DNA of 64,000 nucleotides, from positions 1 to 64,000 of the forward strand of contig CAJQJL010000075.1 in NCBI GenBank assembly GCA_905478665.1, read 5' to 3'. The stretch is from an uncultured Flavobacteriales bacterium (GTDB lineage: Bacteria > Bacteroidota > Bacteroidia > Flavobacteriales_D > Crocinitomicaceae). Below are positions 49,493 through 60,148 of this stretch, one piece after another. The notes beneath the pieces were generated by a model that was given only the letters and a program-made list of their open reading frames with translations, ran no database searches and was not told where the DNA came from. Every line of letters begins with the position of its first letter. Position 1 is the stretch's first letter. The translations under genes were made by a program, and so were the position numbers.

Positions 49493-52400
49493 ATGAAGTT
49501 ATTGAGCACCCTTTTCATAGTGGGGTGTGGGTTGAGCCTACACGCACAAGGGATTGAGAAATTAAACGGCGACGCACTTTTCGGAGATATGCAAGCGCGA
49601 CACATTGGTCCAGCACTGATGAGTGGACGAGTAAGTGACATTGAAGGTCACCCAACTGATTCAAAAACAGTATACATTGGCACAGCTGGTGGAGGAGTCT
49701 GGAAGTCGAATGATGGAGGTGTGATGTTTAATCCCATTTTTGATGATCATTGCCAATCCATCGGATGCGTTGCAATTGATCCAGCAAGTCCAGATAAGAC
49801 CTTGTGGGTAGGAACTGGAGAAGTGTGGACACGGAACAGTACTTCTATCGGTGATGGAATTTACAAGACGACCAACGGCGGTAAGACTTGGGACAAGATG
49901 GGCTTGGAGAAGTCAGATCGCATCAGTGCAATTCGAATTCATCCTGAAAATTCAGACGTTCTTTTTGTAGGTGTTCAAGGAGCATTGTGGGGCCCAAATG
50001 AAGAACGCGGGGTCTACAAAACAACAGACGGAGGAGTGACATGGGAGAAGATTTTTTACATCGATGAGAATACAGGTTGTTCAGAGTTGATAATGGATCC
50101 CGTGAATCCAGATATTTTGTACGCATCATTCTGGGAACATAGAAGAACGGCATGGTCGTTTAGTTCTGGTGGAGACAATAGCGCTTTGTACAAGAGTACG
50201 GATGCTGGAAAGACGTGGAACAAGATTCATAAAGGATTCCCTGAAGGGAAGTTCGGGAGAATTGCCGTGGCCATTGCTCCATCAAACACTTCAATTTTGT
50301 ACTCAGTAATAGAGTCTGAAGACAAAAACCTTAGCGGGATGTATCGATCTGAAGACGCAGGTGCTACATGGAAACATTTGAATGCTGACTTTGGTCTGGT
50401 CGTTCGTCCATTCTATTTCTCACGGATCGTTATTCATCCTACAAATCCTGACATCGTTGTAAAAGCTGGGTTATTTGGTTCAATCAGTCGTGATGGTGGA
50501 AATACATTTAGATCACTCGGGTCTATGCACCCTGACATTCATGACATCTGGTTTGATGTTAAAGATCCTGACAAACTATTTGTTGGAACGGATGGTGGTT
50601 TGTACCGATCATTGAATTTGGGGAATACAATGGAGATTATTGAGAATTTACCAATATGTCAGTTCTACCACATCAGTGTTGACGATCAGGAACCTTACAA
50701 TATTTACGGTGGACTACAAGATAATGGTAGTTGGTTCGGACCTTCTTCAAGTCCTGGTGGAGTGGAAGCACGCGATTGGGAAGTGATTGGAGTTGGAGAT
50801 GGATTTAGAGTATATCCTCACCCTACAAAGCCGCATATTATGTATTCTGAAATGCAGGGTGCAAATGCAATTTGGCGTTACGATGACAAAGTTCGACAAA
50901 CAAGAATTGTAAAGCCATTTCCTGTTGAAGGTGATCCAAAATTGCGCTTCAATTGGAATGCAGCGATTACTACAAGTTTGAACGAGCCAGATCGATTGTA
51001 TGTTGGAAGTCAATTTCTGCATAAGTCAGACGACATGGGGAATACATGGACGAAGATCTCTCCAGACTTAACAACAAACGATAAGGCAAAGCAGCAGCAA
51101 GAAGAATCGGGCGGACTTTCACGCGACAATTCTGGAGCAGAGAATCACTGTACGATTTTCACCATCGCGGAGTCAGGTTTGGATCAAAATGTCATTTGGG
51201 TTGGAACAGATGATGGAAACGTGCAAGTAACTAAAGACGGCGGTAAAACATGGGTAAATACAACACAAAACATTGCTGGACTTCCAGCAAACACATGGTG
51301 CTATCACATTGAGGCGAGTAGCTTTAATAAAGGAACGGCATATGCTGTATTCGATGGTCACACAAGCAACGACAAGAACACCTATTGCTACAAAACAACG
51401 GATTATGGTCAAACGTGGACATCAATTATCACAAACGACGTATATGGCTTTGCACGTAGCTTCCAAGAAGATTATGTGAATCCAGACTTGTTGTTTTTAG
51501 GTACAGAGTTCGGATTGTATGTAACACTTAACGGAGGTAAGAATTGGGTGAAGTTTGAAAACAACATGCCAGCGACAGCCATTCACTATTTGGAAATGCA
51601 CAAGCGCACAAACGATTTGATTATGGGAACACACGGTCGTGGAATTATTATCCTCGACGACGTTTCTCCTTTGCGTCAAGTGACCAACGAAGTAGTTGCA
51701 AAGAATCTGCACTTCATGGAGACAAAAGCATTTGAGATGAGTGAAGAAAGCACCTTCGGAGGTACGAGTTCTGAAACACAGTTTGTCGGACGAAACCCAT
51801 ACGATGGCGCAAAAGTGATCTACTACCTCTCAAAACGTCATACGTTTGGTAAAATGACAATGAAGGTCTTGGATTCAGAAGGTAATTTTGTGACTTCACT
51901 GACGCCAGGAAAGAAGAAAGGAATCAACATCGTTGGTTGGAATTTCACTTCAAATGTTCCTGTTGTAGCCAAAGGAAAAACCATCACTTTTGGAGGAATG
52001 GTTGCACCGCGAGTGCCTGCAGGAACGTATAAGATCGTTATTGAGAAGGGGAAAGAGACTTACGAGTCGACAGTTGAAGTTAAATACGATAAGAACTCCA
52101 TATTTACACTTGCTGAACGAAAGAAGCAGCAAGACGTTGTGCGAAAATTGTACAACATGACAGAAGAATTGGCTTATATGGTATATCAACTCGACACCTA
52201 TATGGAGAACGGAGAGGCCACGGCAAAAGACAACGCTAAATTGAGTAAGACTGTTGCGGGAATGAAGACTGAAATGAATACTCTCAAGGAGACATTGGTG
52301 ATTACCACAGGTGATAACTATGTTGGTTCAGCTGAAAATCAACTGCGCGAGAACATGGGTGATCTTTATAGCACCGTTGCAGATTACGATGGAGAGCCCT

Positions 52401-52573
52401 CCTCAACGCAAATGGAAAATTTGAAGAAGATTGAAGGTGAGATGGAAACGGCGAGACAAACGTTTGAGAAGATCAAAGGGAAGTCATTGAAGAAGTACCT
52501 CGACTCACTAGAGAAAATGGAATTAAAGAAACCAATATTGAAGTCTTACGAGGAGTTCGTTAAGAAGGATTAA
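49493..52573 (+). CDS. sortilin/VPS10-like BNR-repeat beta-propeller protein
   Basis: Multiple Asp-box motifs (SxDGGxTW) such as KTTDGGVTWEKI, STDAGKTWNKI. Confidence 0.88.
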   Translation: MKLLSTLFIVGCGLSLHAQGIEKLNGDALFGDMQARHIGPALMSGRVSDIEGHPTDSKTVYIGTAGGGVWKSNDGGVMFNPIFDDHCQSIGCVAIDPASPDKTLWVGTGEVWTRNSTSIGDGIYKTTNGGKTWDKMGLEKSDRISAIRIHPENSDVLFVGVQGALWGPNEERGVYKTTDGGVTWEKIFYIDENTGCSELIMDPVNPDILYASFWEHRRTAWSFSSGGDNSALYKSTDAGKTWNKIHKGFPEGKFGRIAVAIAPSNTSILYSVIESEDKNLSGMYRSEDAGATWKHLNADFGLVVRPFYFSRIVIHPTNPDIVVKAGLFGSISRDGGNTFRSLGSMHPDIHDIWFDVKDPDKLFVGTDGGLYRSLNLGNTMEIIENLPICQFYHISVDDQEPYNIYGGLQDNGSWFGPSSSPGGVEARDWEVIGVGDGFRVYPHPTKPHIMYSEMQGANAIWRYDDKVRQTRIVKPFPVEGDPKLRFNWNAAITTSLNEPDRLYVGSQFLHKSDDMGNTWTKISPDLTTNDKAKQQQEESGGLSRDNSGAENHCTIFTIAESGLDQNVIWVGTDDGNVQVTKDGGKTWVNTTQNIAGLPANTWCYHIEASSFNKGTAYAVFDGHTSNDKNTYCYKTTDYGQTWTSIITNDVYGFARSFQEDYVNPDLLFLGTEFGLYVTLNGGKNWVKFENNMPATAIHYLEMHKRTNDLIMGTHGRGIIILDDVSPLRQVTNEVVAKNLHFMETKAFEMSEESTFGGTSSETQFVGRNPYDGAKVIYYLSKRHTFGKMTMKVLDSEGNFVTSLTPGKKKGINIVGWNFTSNVPVVAKGKTITFGGMVAPRVPAGTYKIVIEKGKETYESTVEVKYDKNSIFTLAERKKQQDVVRKLYNMTEELAYMVYQLDTYMENGEATAKDNAKLSKTVAGMKTEMNTLKETLVITTGDNYVGSAENQLRENMGDLYSTVADYDGEPSSTQMENLKKIEGEMETARQTFEKIKGKSLKKYLDSLEKMELKKPILKSYEEFVKKD

Positions 52574-52614
52574 TAACAGTTTGTTCACTGTCTGGGGTAG
52601 ACAGGATCAAATAT

Positions 52615-52655
52615 CTAGGAAAGCCCTGCATGGAAACATGTGGGGCTTTCGTTTA
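52615..52655 (+). terminator. rho-independent terminator
   Basis: gaaagccctgcatggaaacatgtggggctttc. Confidence 0.65.
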
Positions 52656-52782
52656 ATCAAAGGTTTACAGATTTGGAATATTGACTCCGCTTGCGAATAC
52701 CGCAAGTAGTAAAGCTATACTTGTGAACTTCGCGGATGCTATTCGGTAAATTAGGTCTACATTTGAATCAAAACTTAATCGT

Positions 52783-54315
52783 ATGAAACGCATTGCAAGC
52801 CATTTATTTATTTTCTCTTTATTGACATTCAGCACGTTTTCCCAAGACGGGACTTTGGATAACACCTTTGATTCTGACGGAAAAGTCACCTACACGTTGT
52901 TTGATAGTTCATGTGTAGCTAATGATGTGCAGGTTCAGGCGGATGGAAAAATAGTAGTTGGTGGTTATCAAAGTGATGCTACTGGATTCATCAGAGACTT
53001 CATTCTTTTGCGTTATAATGTGGATGGCAGTCTTGACAATTCATTTGATGGAGATGGAAAAGCGCTCACAGAATTTGGTGCTACCAATGCAAGTACTCAG
53101 GTGAGCTCTATCGCAATTCAAGATGACGAAAAAATTGTAGCCGTCGGAACATTCTTTAGCGGTGGGAGTCATGCAGCAATTGCACGCTATAACACCGATG
53201 GGAGTCTTGATAATACATTTGGAATAGCAGGAAAAGACACGATGAATTTATACGGTTCGATAGAGGTAGAAACTGTTAAAATTCAAGATGATGGCAAAAT
53301 AGTATTCATAGCATCTGTTTCTGGAGAAATAGTGGTACTTCGCTTGAATACTGACGGCAGTTTAGATAACTCGTTTGATTCTGACGGGAAAGTAGTATTG
53401 GATCCAACTGTGTATGATGATTATTGCTCAGACTTTGCAATTCAAGATGATGGTAAAATAGTGATTTGTGGTTTTTCTTTTTCGCCTACATATGATATTC
53501 TTTTGCTGCGTCTCAATGCGGATGGGAGCCTAGATGCATCCTTCGATTCAGATGGAATTGTTGTTATGGATGATCAAGCATTAAATTTACAAGCGAATGC
53601 GGTCGAGATTCAATCAGACGGAAAAATAGTTGCTGGTGGTTGGCAATCTGGCAATGACTTTATCATGCTGCGATACAATACTGATGGAAGTTTGGATCCT
53701 TCTTTTGACACAGATGGTATTTTAACAGCAAATTTTGGTGGAAGTTCTGATTGTCAAGATATAGTTATTCAGAACAATGGGAAAATTGTGGTTGGTGGAG
53801 ATGTTGGCATTACTGGAATTGGAAATTTGTTTGCTATTGGTCGATTTAACACAGATGGAAGTTTTGATCCAACATTTGATGGTGACGGTATACAAACTAC
53901 GACCTTCAGCATAGACGATGATTATGCATTTGGGCTCGCGAAGCAGCCAGATGGCAAGTTCCTGCTTGCGGGAAAAGCTGAAACTTTTGGTGGGCCTTAT
54001 GAGGACGGACTTGCGATTGCGAGATACAACAATAGCGATGATCTAGCTGTGATTGAAATTGGAATGAACCTACAAAACTTAAATGTATTTCCAAATCCAG
54101 CAAATAGTAGTGTTACAATACAACTGGACTCAGAAATCGCAAATGGCACGTTAGAAATTCACACAATCGACGGTGAATTGGTAAGTCGAAGAAGAGCGGT
54201 TAATGGCGACAAAATAACGGTTCAAACATCAACTTATCCTAGTGGGAAATACCTACTGAGTCTTATTCAAGAAGGTCACCTTGTTGGAGAGGAGTTGTTA
54301 ATAATCAGTCAATAG
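52783..54315 (+). CDS. delta-60 repeat protein with T9SS type A sorting domain
   Basis: Repeated YNTDGSLDNTFDSDGKV…IQDDGKIVVGG; tail FPNPANSSVTIQLD…. Confidence 0.9.
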   Translation: MKRIASHLFIFSLLTFSTFSQDGTLDNTFDSDGKVTYTLFDSSCVANDVQVQADGKIVVGGYQSDATGFIRDFILLRYNVDGSLDNSFDGDGKALTEFGATNASTQVSSIAIQDDEKIVAVGTFFSGGSHAAIARYNTDGSLDNTFGIAGKDTMNLYGSIEVETVKIQDDGKIVFIASVSGEIVVLRLNTDGSLDNSFDSDGKVVLDPTVYDDYCSDFAIQDDGKIVICGFSFSPTYDILLLRLNADGSLDASFDSDGIVVMDDQALNLQANAVEIQSDGKIVAGGWQSGNDFIMLRYNTDGSLDPSFDTDGILTANFGGSSDCQDIVIQNNGKIVVGGDVGITGIGNLFAIGRFNTDGSFDPTFDGDGIQTTTFSIDDDYAFGLAKQPDGKFLLAGKAETFGGPYEDGLAIARYNNSDDLAVIEIGMNLQNLNVFPNPANSSVTIQLDSEIANGTLEIHTIDGELVSRRRAVNGDKITVQTSTYPSGKYLLSLIQEGHLVGEELLIISQ

Positions 54316-54468
54316 ATTACAATTAAACCAAGAATACGTCCCTCTTTTTGGAGGAGAAGAAGCTCCGCAAATGAAGACCGCAGGGATCAGAGGACTACCA
54401 AATGTTTTCATTGTCTTAAATCTTTGATTGAAGTTTAGTCCATTGAGATATTCTTTAATAGCAAAATA

Positions 54469-54963
54469 AATTCCGCCTTCGGAGGGGGGTAGGGGGAGGA
54501 CTACCAACTATTTTCATTATCTTAAATAGAAATCCGACCATGAACAGCCACTACAACCCTTCACTAAAGACAAATGCCCGTGAACTTCGGATAACGAGCA
54601 CATTAAAAGCAGAGAAATTCATTTGGAAAGCTCTTTTGAGTAGAAATCAAAAAGGTGTAAAATTTAAGCGTCAACGTCCAATTGATCACTTCATCGTTGA
54701 TTTTTTTAGTCAAGAAATAGGTTTGATTGTGGAAATTGATGGAAACTCTCATTCTAATTGTGGGGACTATGATCGCTATAGACAAAATAGGCTAGAATCT
54801 CTGGGATATTCCATCATTCGGTTTTCTGAAGGAGAAGTGTTGAATGAAATTGATAAGGTGAATGAACGAATTGTTCATGCGATATATGTTTTAAGAAGAA
54901 GTTAAAACTCTGCACTTGTTTGTAGAAAACCCTCCCCCTGTGTCCCCCTCCAAAGGGGGAATT
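54469..54963. mobile_element. DUF559 gene flanked by ~32-bp imperfect terminal inverted repeats (candidate)
   Basis: Left aattccgccttcggaggggggtagggggagg; right reverse complement aattccccctttggagggggacacagggggagg. Confidence 0.5.
54540..54905 (+). CDS. DUF559 / Vsr-like endonuclease domain protein
   Basis: EKFIWKALLSRNQKGVKFKRQRPIDHFIVDFFSQEIGLIVEIDGNSH…DYDRYRQNRLESLGYSIIRF. Confidence 0.9.
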   Translation: MNSHYNPSLKTNARELRITSTLKAEKFIWKALLSRNQKGVKFKRQRPIDHFIVDFFSQEIGLIVEIDGNSHSNCGDYDRYRQNRLESLGYSIIRFSEGEVLNEIDKVNERIVHAIYVLRRS

Positions 54964-55283
54964 CTTAATTCATTGATTGGAGTCTGGTTTACTGAGATAT
55001 TATTTAATAACCAAGAATACGTTCCCTCTCCAAAGTAGGAGTTCTTAAAAACTTTGATTGGGGTTTAGTTCATTGAGCTATTATTTAATAGCAAGAATAC
55101 GTTCCCACTTCGGAGGAGAGGAAGCACTGTTTCTGAAGACCGAAGGGACACAGAGGGAAGACAATCAAAGTATTGCAAGGACTACCAAAGAGAGTCTCAC
55201 ATTCCTAAAAAATCAGCAACATGAGTCACAAAAACGCCCGCTCCAGTGTATGAAGCGGGCTTATCATTTGTTCTTTCGTATTC

Positions 55284-56363
55284 CTAATCTTGGATAATTA
55301 AACGTTTTGTAATTGTAGTATTCTTTTGTGTTACATTAACAAGATACGCACCTGCTTTCAGCGTAGAAATGTCCAATGTGTCAGTATTGGAATAAACGGC
55401 CACTAGTTCACCCGCTAGTGAGTGAATGGAAACAGTAGATTCCCCTTCAACACCTAGTAGTTGAATTTGTGAGATCGCTGGGTTTGGATAAATTAGAATT
55501 GATTCAGAATTGTAGATTTCACCCAGTCCAACAGAACACGACGCAACAACAATTGAATCTGCAGAAATACACCCATTCGAATCGGTTACCTCTACCCAAT
55601 ATGTTCCTGCAGTGTCAACAGTAAATGTTGCATTTGTTGATCCATCTTGCCATTCGTAGGTAGCATTTGGCGTGATAACATCTAATAGAAGTGAATCTCC
55701 AATGCAGATAGTCGTGTCATTTCCAAGGTTAATGGCATCAGCAACAAAAACTTCAAGGGTCAACTCCATTGAGTCGGCACAGTTACCATCATTTGCAACT
55801 AATTGAATCGTATGAATTCCAGCAACAGAAGGCGAAAAACCAGGATTTGGATCGTTCACGATAAATACTCCGTCAATGTACCAATCATAACTCGATGCCC
55901 CGGTGCTAAGGTTCGTCGTCCAAACAATATCAGGATAACAAGTAGTTGATGAAGAGAGTGAGAAATCCGCATTGACAGGACAACAGGAAATTACATCAAA
56001 TGTTCCGATATCGTTGCTACTTGATAGTCCATCAACAGTTGTGTTTGTCGATACAGTGTAAGTCCCAACAGGTAACATTCCAAGATCCATATCCTCAGAA
56101 TACGGCGTTGCGCCTGGCATAGGTGCAAATCCAGAATAATAGTCCATTTGAATGCTAATATTAAAACCTACAACGGTAATAACGGGACCCGAATAGCCGT
56201 AATTCGTGTTGGCCATAACTCCTGATACGGTGTAAAAAGTATTTGTACACGATGTAGCTGGCGGGTTGGTGATATCGGTATTGTCGATTGAAACTTGTGC
56301 ATTGAGATTGTGCGTGATTGCAAATGCAGAAAGCACGAATGTAGTAATGATTGATTTAAACAT
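55284..56363 (-). CDS. T9SS type A sorting domain secreted protein with PKD/Ig-like region
   Basis: Signal peptide; DTTICIGDSLLLDVITPNATYEWQDGSTNATFTVDTAGTYWVEVTDSNGC; IYPNPAISQIQL tail. Confidence 0.85.
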   Translation of the reverse strand: MFKSIITTFVLSAFAITHNLNAQVSIDNTDITNPPATSCTNTFYTVSGVMANTNYGYSGPVITVVGFNISIQMDYYSGFAPMPGATPYSEDMDLGMLPVGTYTVSTNTTVDGLSSSNDIGTFDVISCCPVNADFSLSSSTTCYPDIVWTTNLSTGASSYDWYIDGVFIVNDPNPGFSPSVAGIHTIQLVANDGNCADSMELTLEVFVADAINLGNDTTICIGDSLLLDVITPNATYEWQDGSTNATFTVDTAGTYWVEVTDSNGCISADSIVVASCSVGLGEIYNSESILIYPNPAISQIQLLGVEGESTVSIHSLAGELVAVYSNTDTLDISTLKAGAYLVNVTQKNTTITKRLIIQD

Positions 56364-56582
56364 AATATTTATTTATTCGTTAATTGTGTTATACAATTTT
56401 AGGGCGAAAAATTAAGTCTATTGTTACCGTTCGTACAATATCAGTGAGAATTAAGCAGGTCTACCGCCGTTTAATTAATCGGTTTAGAGACTTTTATAAA
56501 GAGGAAGTAAACCAGCACAAACAAAAGTGCCACCTCGATTTTCGCGAAGCGGCACTTTGTTAATTCATATTTTAACTCCAAC

Positions 56583-57662
56583 TTAACAACTGGGTAAGAC
56601 CTTCGCATTGTACGAAATGGTATACATTCCACCATTGTTGTTAGGCATAAAATAGACGCCCAAGATGTTGTTTTTGTACGCTGTGTTTGCACTTGTCATA
56701 GCACCATTCACAGGAAATTTTAGTGGAACCCACGTTGGTGAAGCAAAGGTGCCATCTGTGTTTCGCTTAATATTGACGAACGCACCGCTTGTTTCCAAGG
56801 GAGTTGAATCTTTCTTGTCGAAAGCTACCCAGTCACACGGTATGTTATAGCCACCTTCGCCGTCGGTGGTTATGCCTTCGAAGTGCGTAACAAGGGATTT
56901 TACATTCTCGTCCAAATATTGATACATCGACCAATTGCTAGTCTCCTGTGTTTCCGAATCCCAATCCACGATAAAGGCTTGACTTAAATTTTCTGGACCA
57001 TCGAACGAACAACCTCCCACCAACGTGTAGCTAGTGCCGCCGTTGTGCCAAATTCCATAAAGCGTAGTACTATGGGCGCCATCAACGGCAATTTCTTGAA
57101 ATTCTTCTGTCGCAATGTTATAGATAAAGGCATACGCGTTATAGACTTCAGTATCATAATTACCAACGGCGTATCCGCCCATTGTGCTGTGTACAAATAC
57201 CATTTTCGAATCACCATTATTTGGTGAAACGGTTTTCCATGTTCCAGATCCATCCACTGGACCTTCATAATAGAACCCTTTTGTGTCAGGGCTGCTAGCT
57301 ACCTTATATGATCCAACGATCTGTACATTTCCATTGTCAAGGTTATTTGGGCCATAACACGATGTGTTTACAACGTCGTCTACACCTTCTGCAGTGAATG
57401 TCAATTTGTGCCATTCTCCCTCGTTACCATTGAGGAAAAGCGGTCCTTCATAAAGTAAGCCGTACGCCAAGCTTGAACTTTCGGTGAATGTACCAGCAAT
57501 GTATACTTTTTCTGATCCATTAACGCCTCTGATTCCTTGAATTAGCGTGCTCCCATCCTCTTGACAATTGAAATTGGTGTAGTTTACGTGTTCTTGCTTT
57601 TTCATTGCTTTAGAATTAAATTTTGGTTGAGCGATCCATTGATTTGAGCCGCTGATTTGCAT
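56583..57662 (-). CDS. hypothetical protein (beta-propeller-like)
   Basis: 359-aa ORF; start may be the internal MKKQEHV. Confidence 0.6.
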   Translation of the reverse strand: MQISGSNQWIAQPKFNSKAMKKQEHVNYTNFNCQEDGSTLIQGIRGVNGSEKVYIAGTFTESSSLAYGLLYEGPLFLNGNEGEWHKLTFTAEGVDDVVNTSCYGPNNLDNGNVQIVGSYKVASSPDTKGFYYEGPVDGSGTWKTVSPNNGDSKMVFVHSTMGGYAVGNYDTEVYNAYAFIYNIATEEFQEIAVDGAHSTTLYGIWHNGGTSYTLVGGCSFDGPENLSQAFIVDWDSETQETSNWSMYQYLDENVKSLVTHFEGITTDGEGGYNIPCDWVAFDKKDSTPLETSGAFVNIKRNTDGTFASPTWVPLKFPVNGAMTSANTAYKNNILGVYFMPNNNGGMYTISYNAKVLPSC

Positions 57663-57828
57663 TCAATTTAGTTATTTCGATGCTTGTGTTGAAGTGAATA
57701 TATACTTGAATCACAGTGTTTTTGTGCGTGAATTTCCCATCGCAGTAAATTGATGTGTTTTCGTCGCTTTGGTACCTGTTAAAGAGAGCCTTTAGAGTTG
57801 TAACTATTTAAGTTATCTTAGCCTTGGT

Positions 57829-59610
57829 TTGCCAAGAAATTTATCCATAGCAGTTTTACCCTTTAAGAACATGAGTTCTGATGTAGAGAACGAGTATTTC
57901 TGTGATGGTATTACAGAGGAAATCATCAATGCATTGGCTCAAATTGGTCAGCTCAAGGTAACATCCAGAACGTCTTCCTTTCACTTTAAAAACAAAGAAA
58001 TTCCCATTTCGGAAATCGCTAAAACATTAGATGTTTCCATTGTCCTAGAAGGAAGTGTTCGGCTTTCTGGCAAAGTTATTCGGATAACTGCTCAATTAAT
58101 TCAAGCAGAAGAAGATTTTCATTTTTGGTCAGAAACTTGGGATCGGCAAATGGAAAATATCTTTGAAATACAGGATGAAATTAGCATGTTGATTGCTGAC
58201 AAGATCAGAGAAAACTTTGGACACCTTGAGTTGCAAGATCACCTCGTCAAGAAACAAACTGATAATATCAATGTATACGAGTATTCATTGATGGCTAGGT
58301 TTCATAAGAACAAGTGGAATGCGGAGGATATCAAAATTTCGGAAGAGTATTACAAAAGGGCATTAGAACTCGACGCCAATCATGTTGAATCAATCGTTGG
58401 CTTAAGTGATGTCTATAGTTTTATGGCGATGACAGGCGTAATGTCATTTATAGAAGCATGGGGAAAATCGAGTGAATTAGTTGGACGGGCTTTTAAGCTA
58501 GACCCACAAAATCCAGAGATCTATTACCAAAAGGCCAATAGCTCATTTTTTACCGATTGTAATTATAGTGAAGCATTTGCCCATACCAGAAAGGCAATTC
58601 AATTGAAACCAAATTTTGTCGAAGCACAACAGTTCATGTCTTTCTTTTATATTCTTAGTGGTAACAAAGAGAAGGCAAAAGAGCATTTGGAAATTGCATT
58701 GGGAATAGATCCTTTGTCGCAAGAAACTCAATTCTTTAGTGCTTACTTAGACTACATGACCGAGAATTACTCAGACGCATTGGTGAAATTGAATGATTGT
58801 CTACACGTGAATCCAAAAAATATACCAGCACATTCAGTAAAGTGTTTGACCTTATTGATGTTGGGAAGGTATGACGAGGTGATTCATTATTTCGATGATA
58901 TAGAAAGCGGAGGGATCGTTGAGGCAGAAAGAATAGGCGCTGTCGGATTGGCTTATGCATTAAAAGGGGATCAGAAGAACACAGAGAAATACCTGAAGAT
59001 CCTGCAAGAAAACGCTAAATCACCAGATGGATTCGCTTCAGATGCATTCGTGTTTGTGATACATGCTGTTCTAGGTGACATGGAAAAAGCCTTCGATTGG
59101 ATTCAATCTGGCATAGAAACCAAATCATCGTTGCTGTTATTGCGCTACGCAGATCCCATTATTGCCCCAATAAAAGCAGACCCACGCTATACAAAGTTTC
59201 ACAAAATCCTATTCCCTTCTTCGAATAATCTAGAGTCTAAGAAAAGGAAAAAAGCATTGTTGGATGAGGATGCCGCGCTTCTCTATAAGTCGACATTGTT
59301 AGATTACCTCGCTGAGAAGAAGCCGTATTTAGACTCAAGTCTTTCGCTGCGGTCTCTTGCAGATCAAATTCAAATTCATCCAAATCAACTATCGTGGTTG
59401 CTCAACGATAGTATAGGAAAAAGCTTTAACGAGTTCATTAATTCATATCGAATAGAGGCCTTTAAGCAACTTGCCAAAGACCCCAAGAATGCCAACCTCA
59501 CGTTGATTGGAATGGCGTATGATTGTGGATTCAATTCCAAAACAGTCTTTAATACCTATTTCAAAAAAGAAACAGGACTTACACCTAAACAGTTCGTAAA
59601 CGAACTGTAG
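57829..59610 (+). CDS. regulator with FlgO-like N-domain, TPR repeats and AraC-type HTH
   Basis: LSIAVLPFKNMSSDVENEYFCDGITEEIINALAQI; TPRs; C-terminal GMAYDCGFNSKTVFNTYFKKETGLTPKQF; TTG start in track. Confidence 0.87.
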   Translation: MPRNLSIAVLPFKNMSSDVENEYFCDGITEEIINALAQIGQLKVTSRTSSFHFKNKEIPISEIAKTLDVSIVLEGSVRLSGKVIRITAQLIQAEEDFHFWSETWDRQMENIFEIQDEISMLIADKIRENFGHLELQDHLVKKQTDNINVYEYSLMARFHKNKWNAEDIKISEEYYKRALELDANHVESIVGLSDVYSFMAMTGVMSFIEAWGKSSELVGRAFKLDPQNPEIYYQKANSSFFTDCNYSEAFAHTRKAIQLKPNFVEAQQFMSFFYILSGNKEKAKEHLEIALGIDPLSQETQFFSAYLDYMTENYSDALVKLNDCLHVNPKNIPAHSVKCLTLLMLGRYDEVIHYFDDIESGGIVEAERIGAVGLAYALKGDQKNTEKYLKILQENAKSPDGFASDAFVFVIHAVLGDMEKAFDWIQSGIETKSSLLLLRYADPIIAPIKADPRYTKFHKILFPSSNNLESKKRKKALLDEDAALLYKSTLLDYLAEKKPYLDSSLSLRSLADQIQIHPNQLSWLLNDSIGKSFNEFINSYRIEAFKQLAKDPKNANLTLIGMAYDCGFNSKTVFNTYFKKETGLTPKQFVNEL

Positions 59611-59677
59611 TCAAGGCTTTCGAGTAGATTTTTATTTTCATTTATTTTCCAGAGTTCGCACAAGTTGTTCGGATTTA

Positions 59678-59708
59678 TAATTCAGAACATCCGCGTGTAA
59701 TTCAGAAC
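59678..59708. promoter_or_regulatory. direct repeat TAATTCAGAAC x2 with 20-bp period (candidate regulator site)
   Basis: Perfect 11-bp repeats at 59678..59688 and 59698..59708. Confidence 0.5.
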
Positions 59709-59807
59709 TTTTAGGCAAGATCAAGCCCATACATTTGTTGTGTATTAGCGCTGTAGCAGTAATCTAACTAAAGAGAATAGTTACAGCCAAAACCAAAAAC
59801 AAAGCAT

Positions 59808-60122
59808 ATGAAAAAGTTAATGTTAATCGCCGGAGTCTTAATAACAAGTATCAGTTTTGGAGCAAATAATCCTCCTTTAAGAAATGAACTAAGTGAGAAG
59901 TTAATACTCGATTTGAGTGAAGTAGAATTGAATGCAGTCCATCAAGATTTTGTGGTTGTCAGTTTTTATATCTGCGATGGTAAAATCGAGATTACTGAGA
60001 TTACAGGAACGCACAAGCAATTGATCCAGAAAATAAAAACGAAAATGGCGCTCTTGAAGATCGACGAAGAATACGATGAAGAGACACTTTATCGCTACAA
60101 GTTCACATTCGAGAAAATTTAA
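59808..60122 (+). CDS. hypothetical secreted protein
   Basis: Signal peptide; 104 aa. Confidence 0.7.
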   Translation: MKKLMLIAGVLITSISFGANNPPLRNELSEKLILDLSEVELNAVHQDFVVVSFYICDGKIEITEITGTHKQLIQKIKTKMALLKIDEEYDEETLYRYKFTFEKI

Positions 60123-60148
60123 TTAATAATCCTAAAAAACGAACGATT

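Larger units (their letters stand above)
54328..55180. repeat. cluster of degenerate repeat units around the DUF559 gene
   Basis: CCAAGAATACGT(T)CCC… at 54328, 55011 and 55091; TTTGATTGnnGTTTAGTnCATTGAG at 54423 and 55053, related copy at ~54973. Confidence 0.75.
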
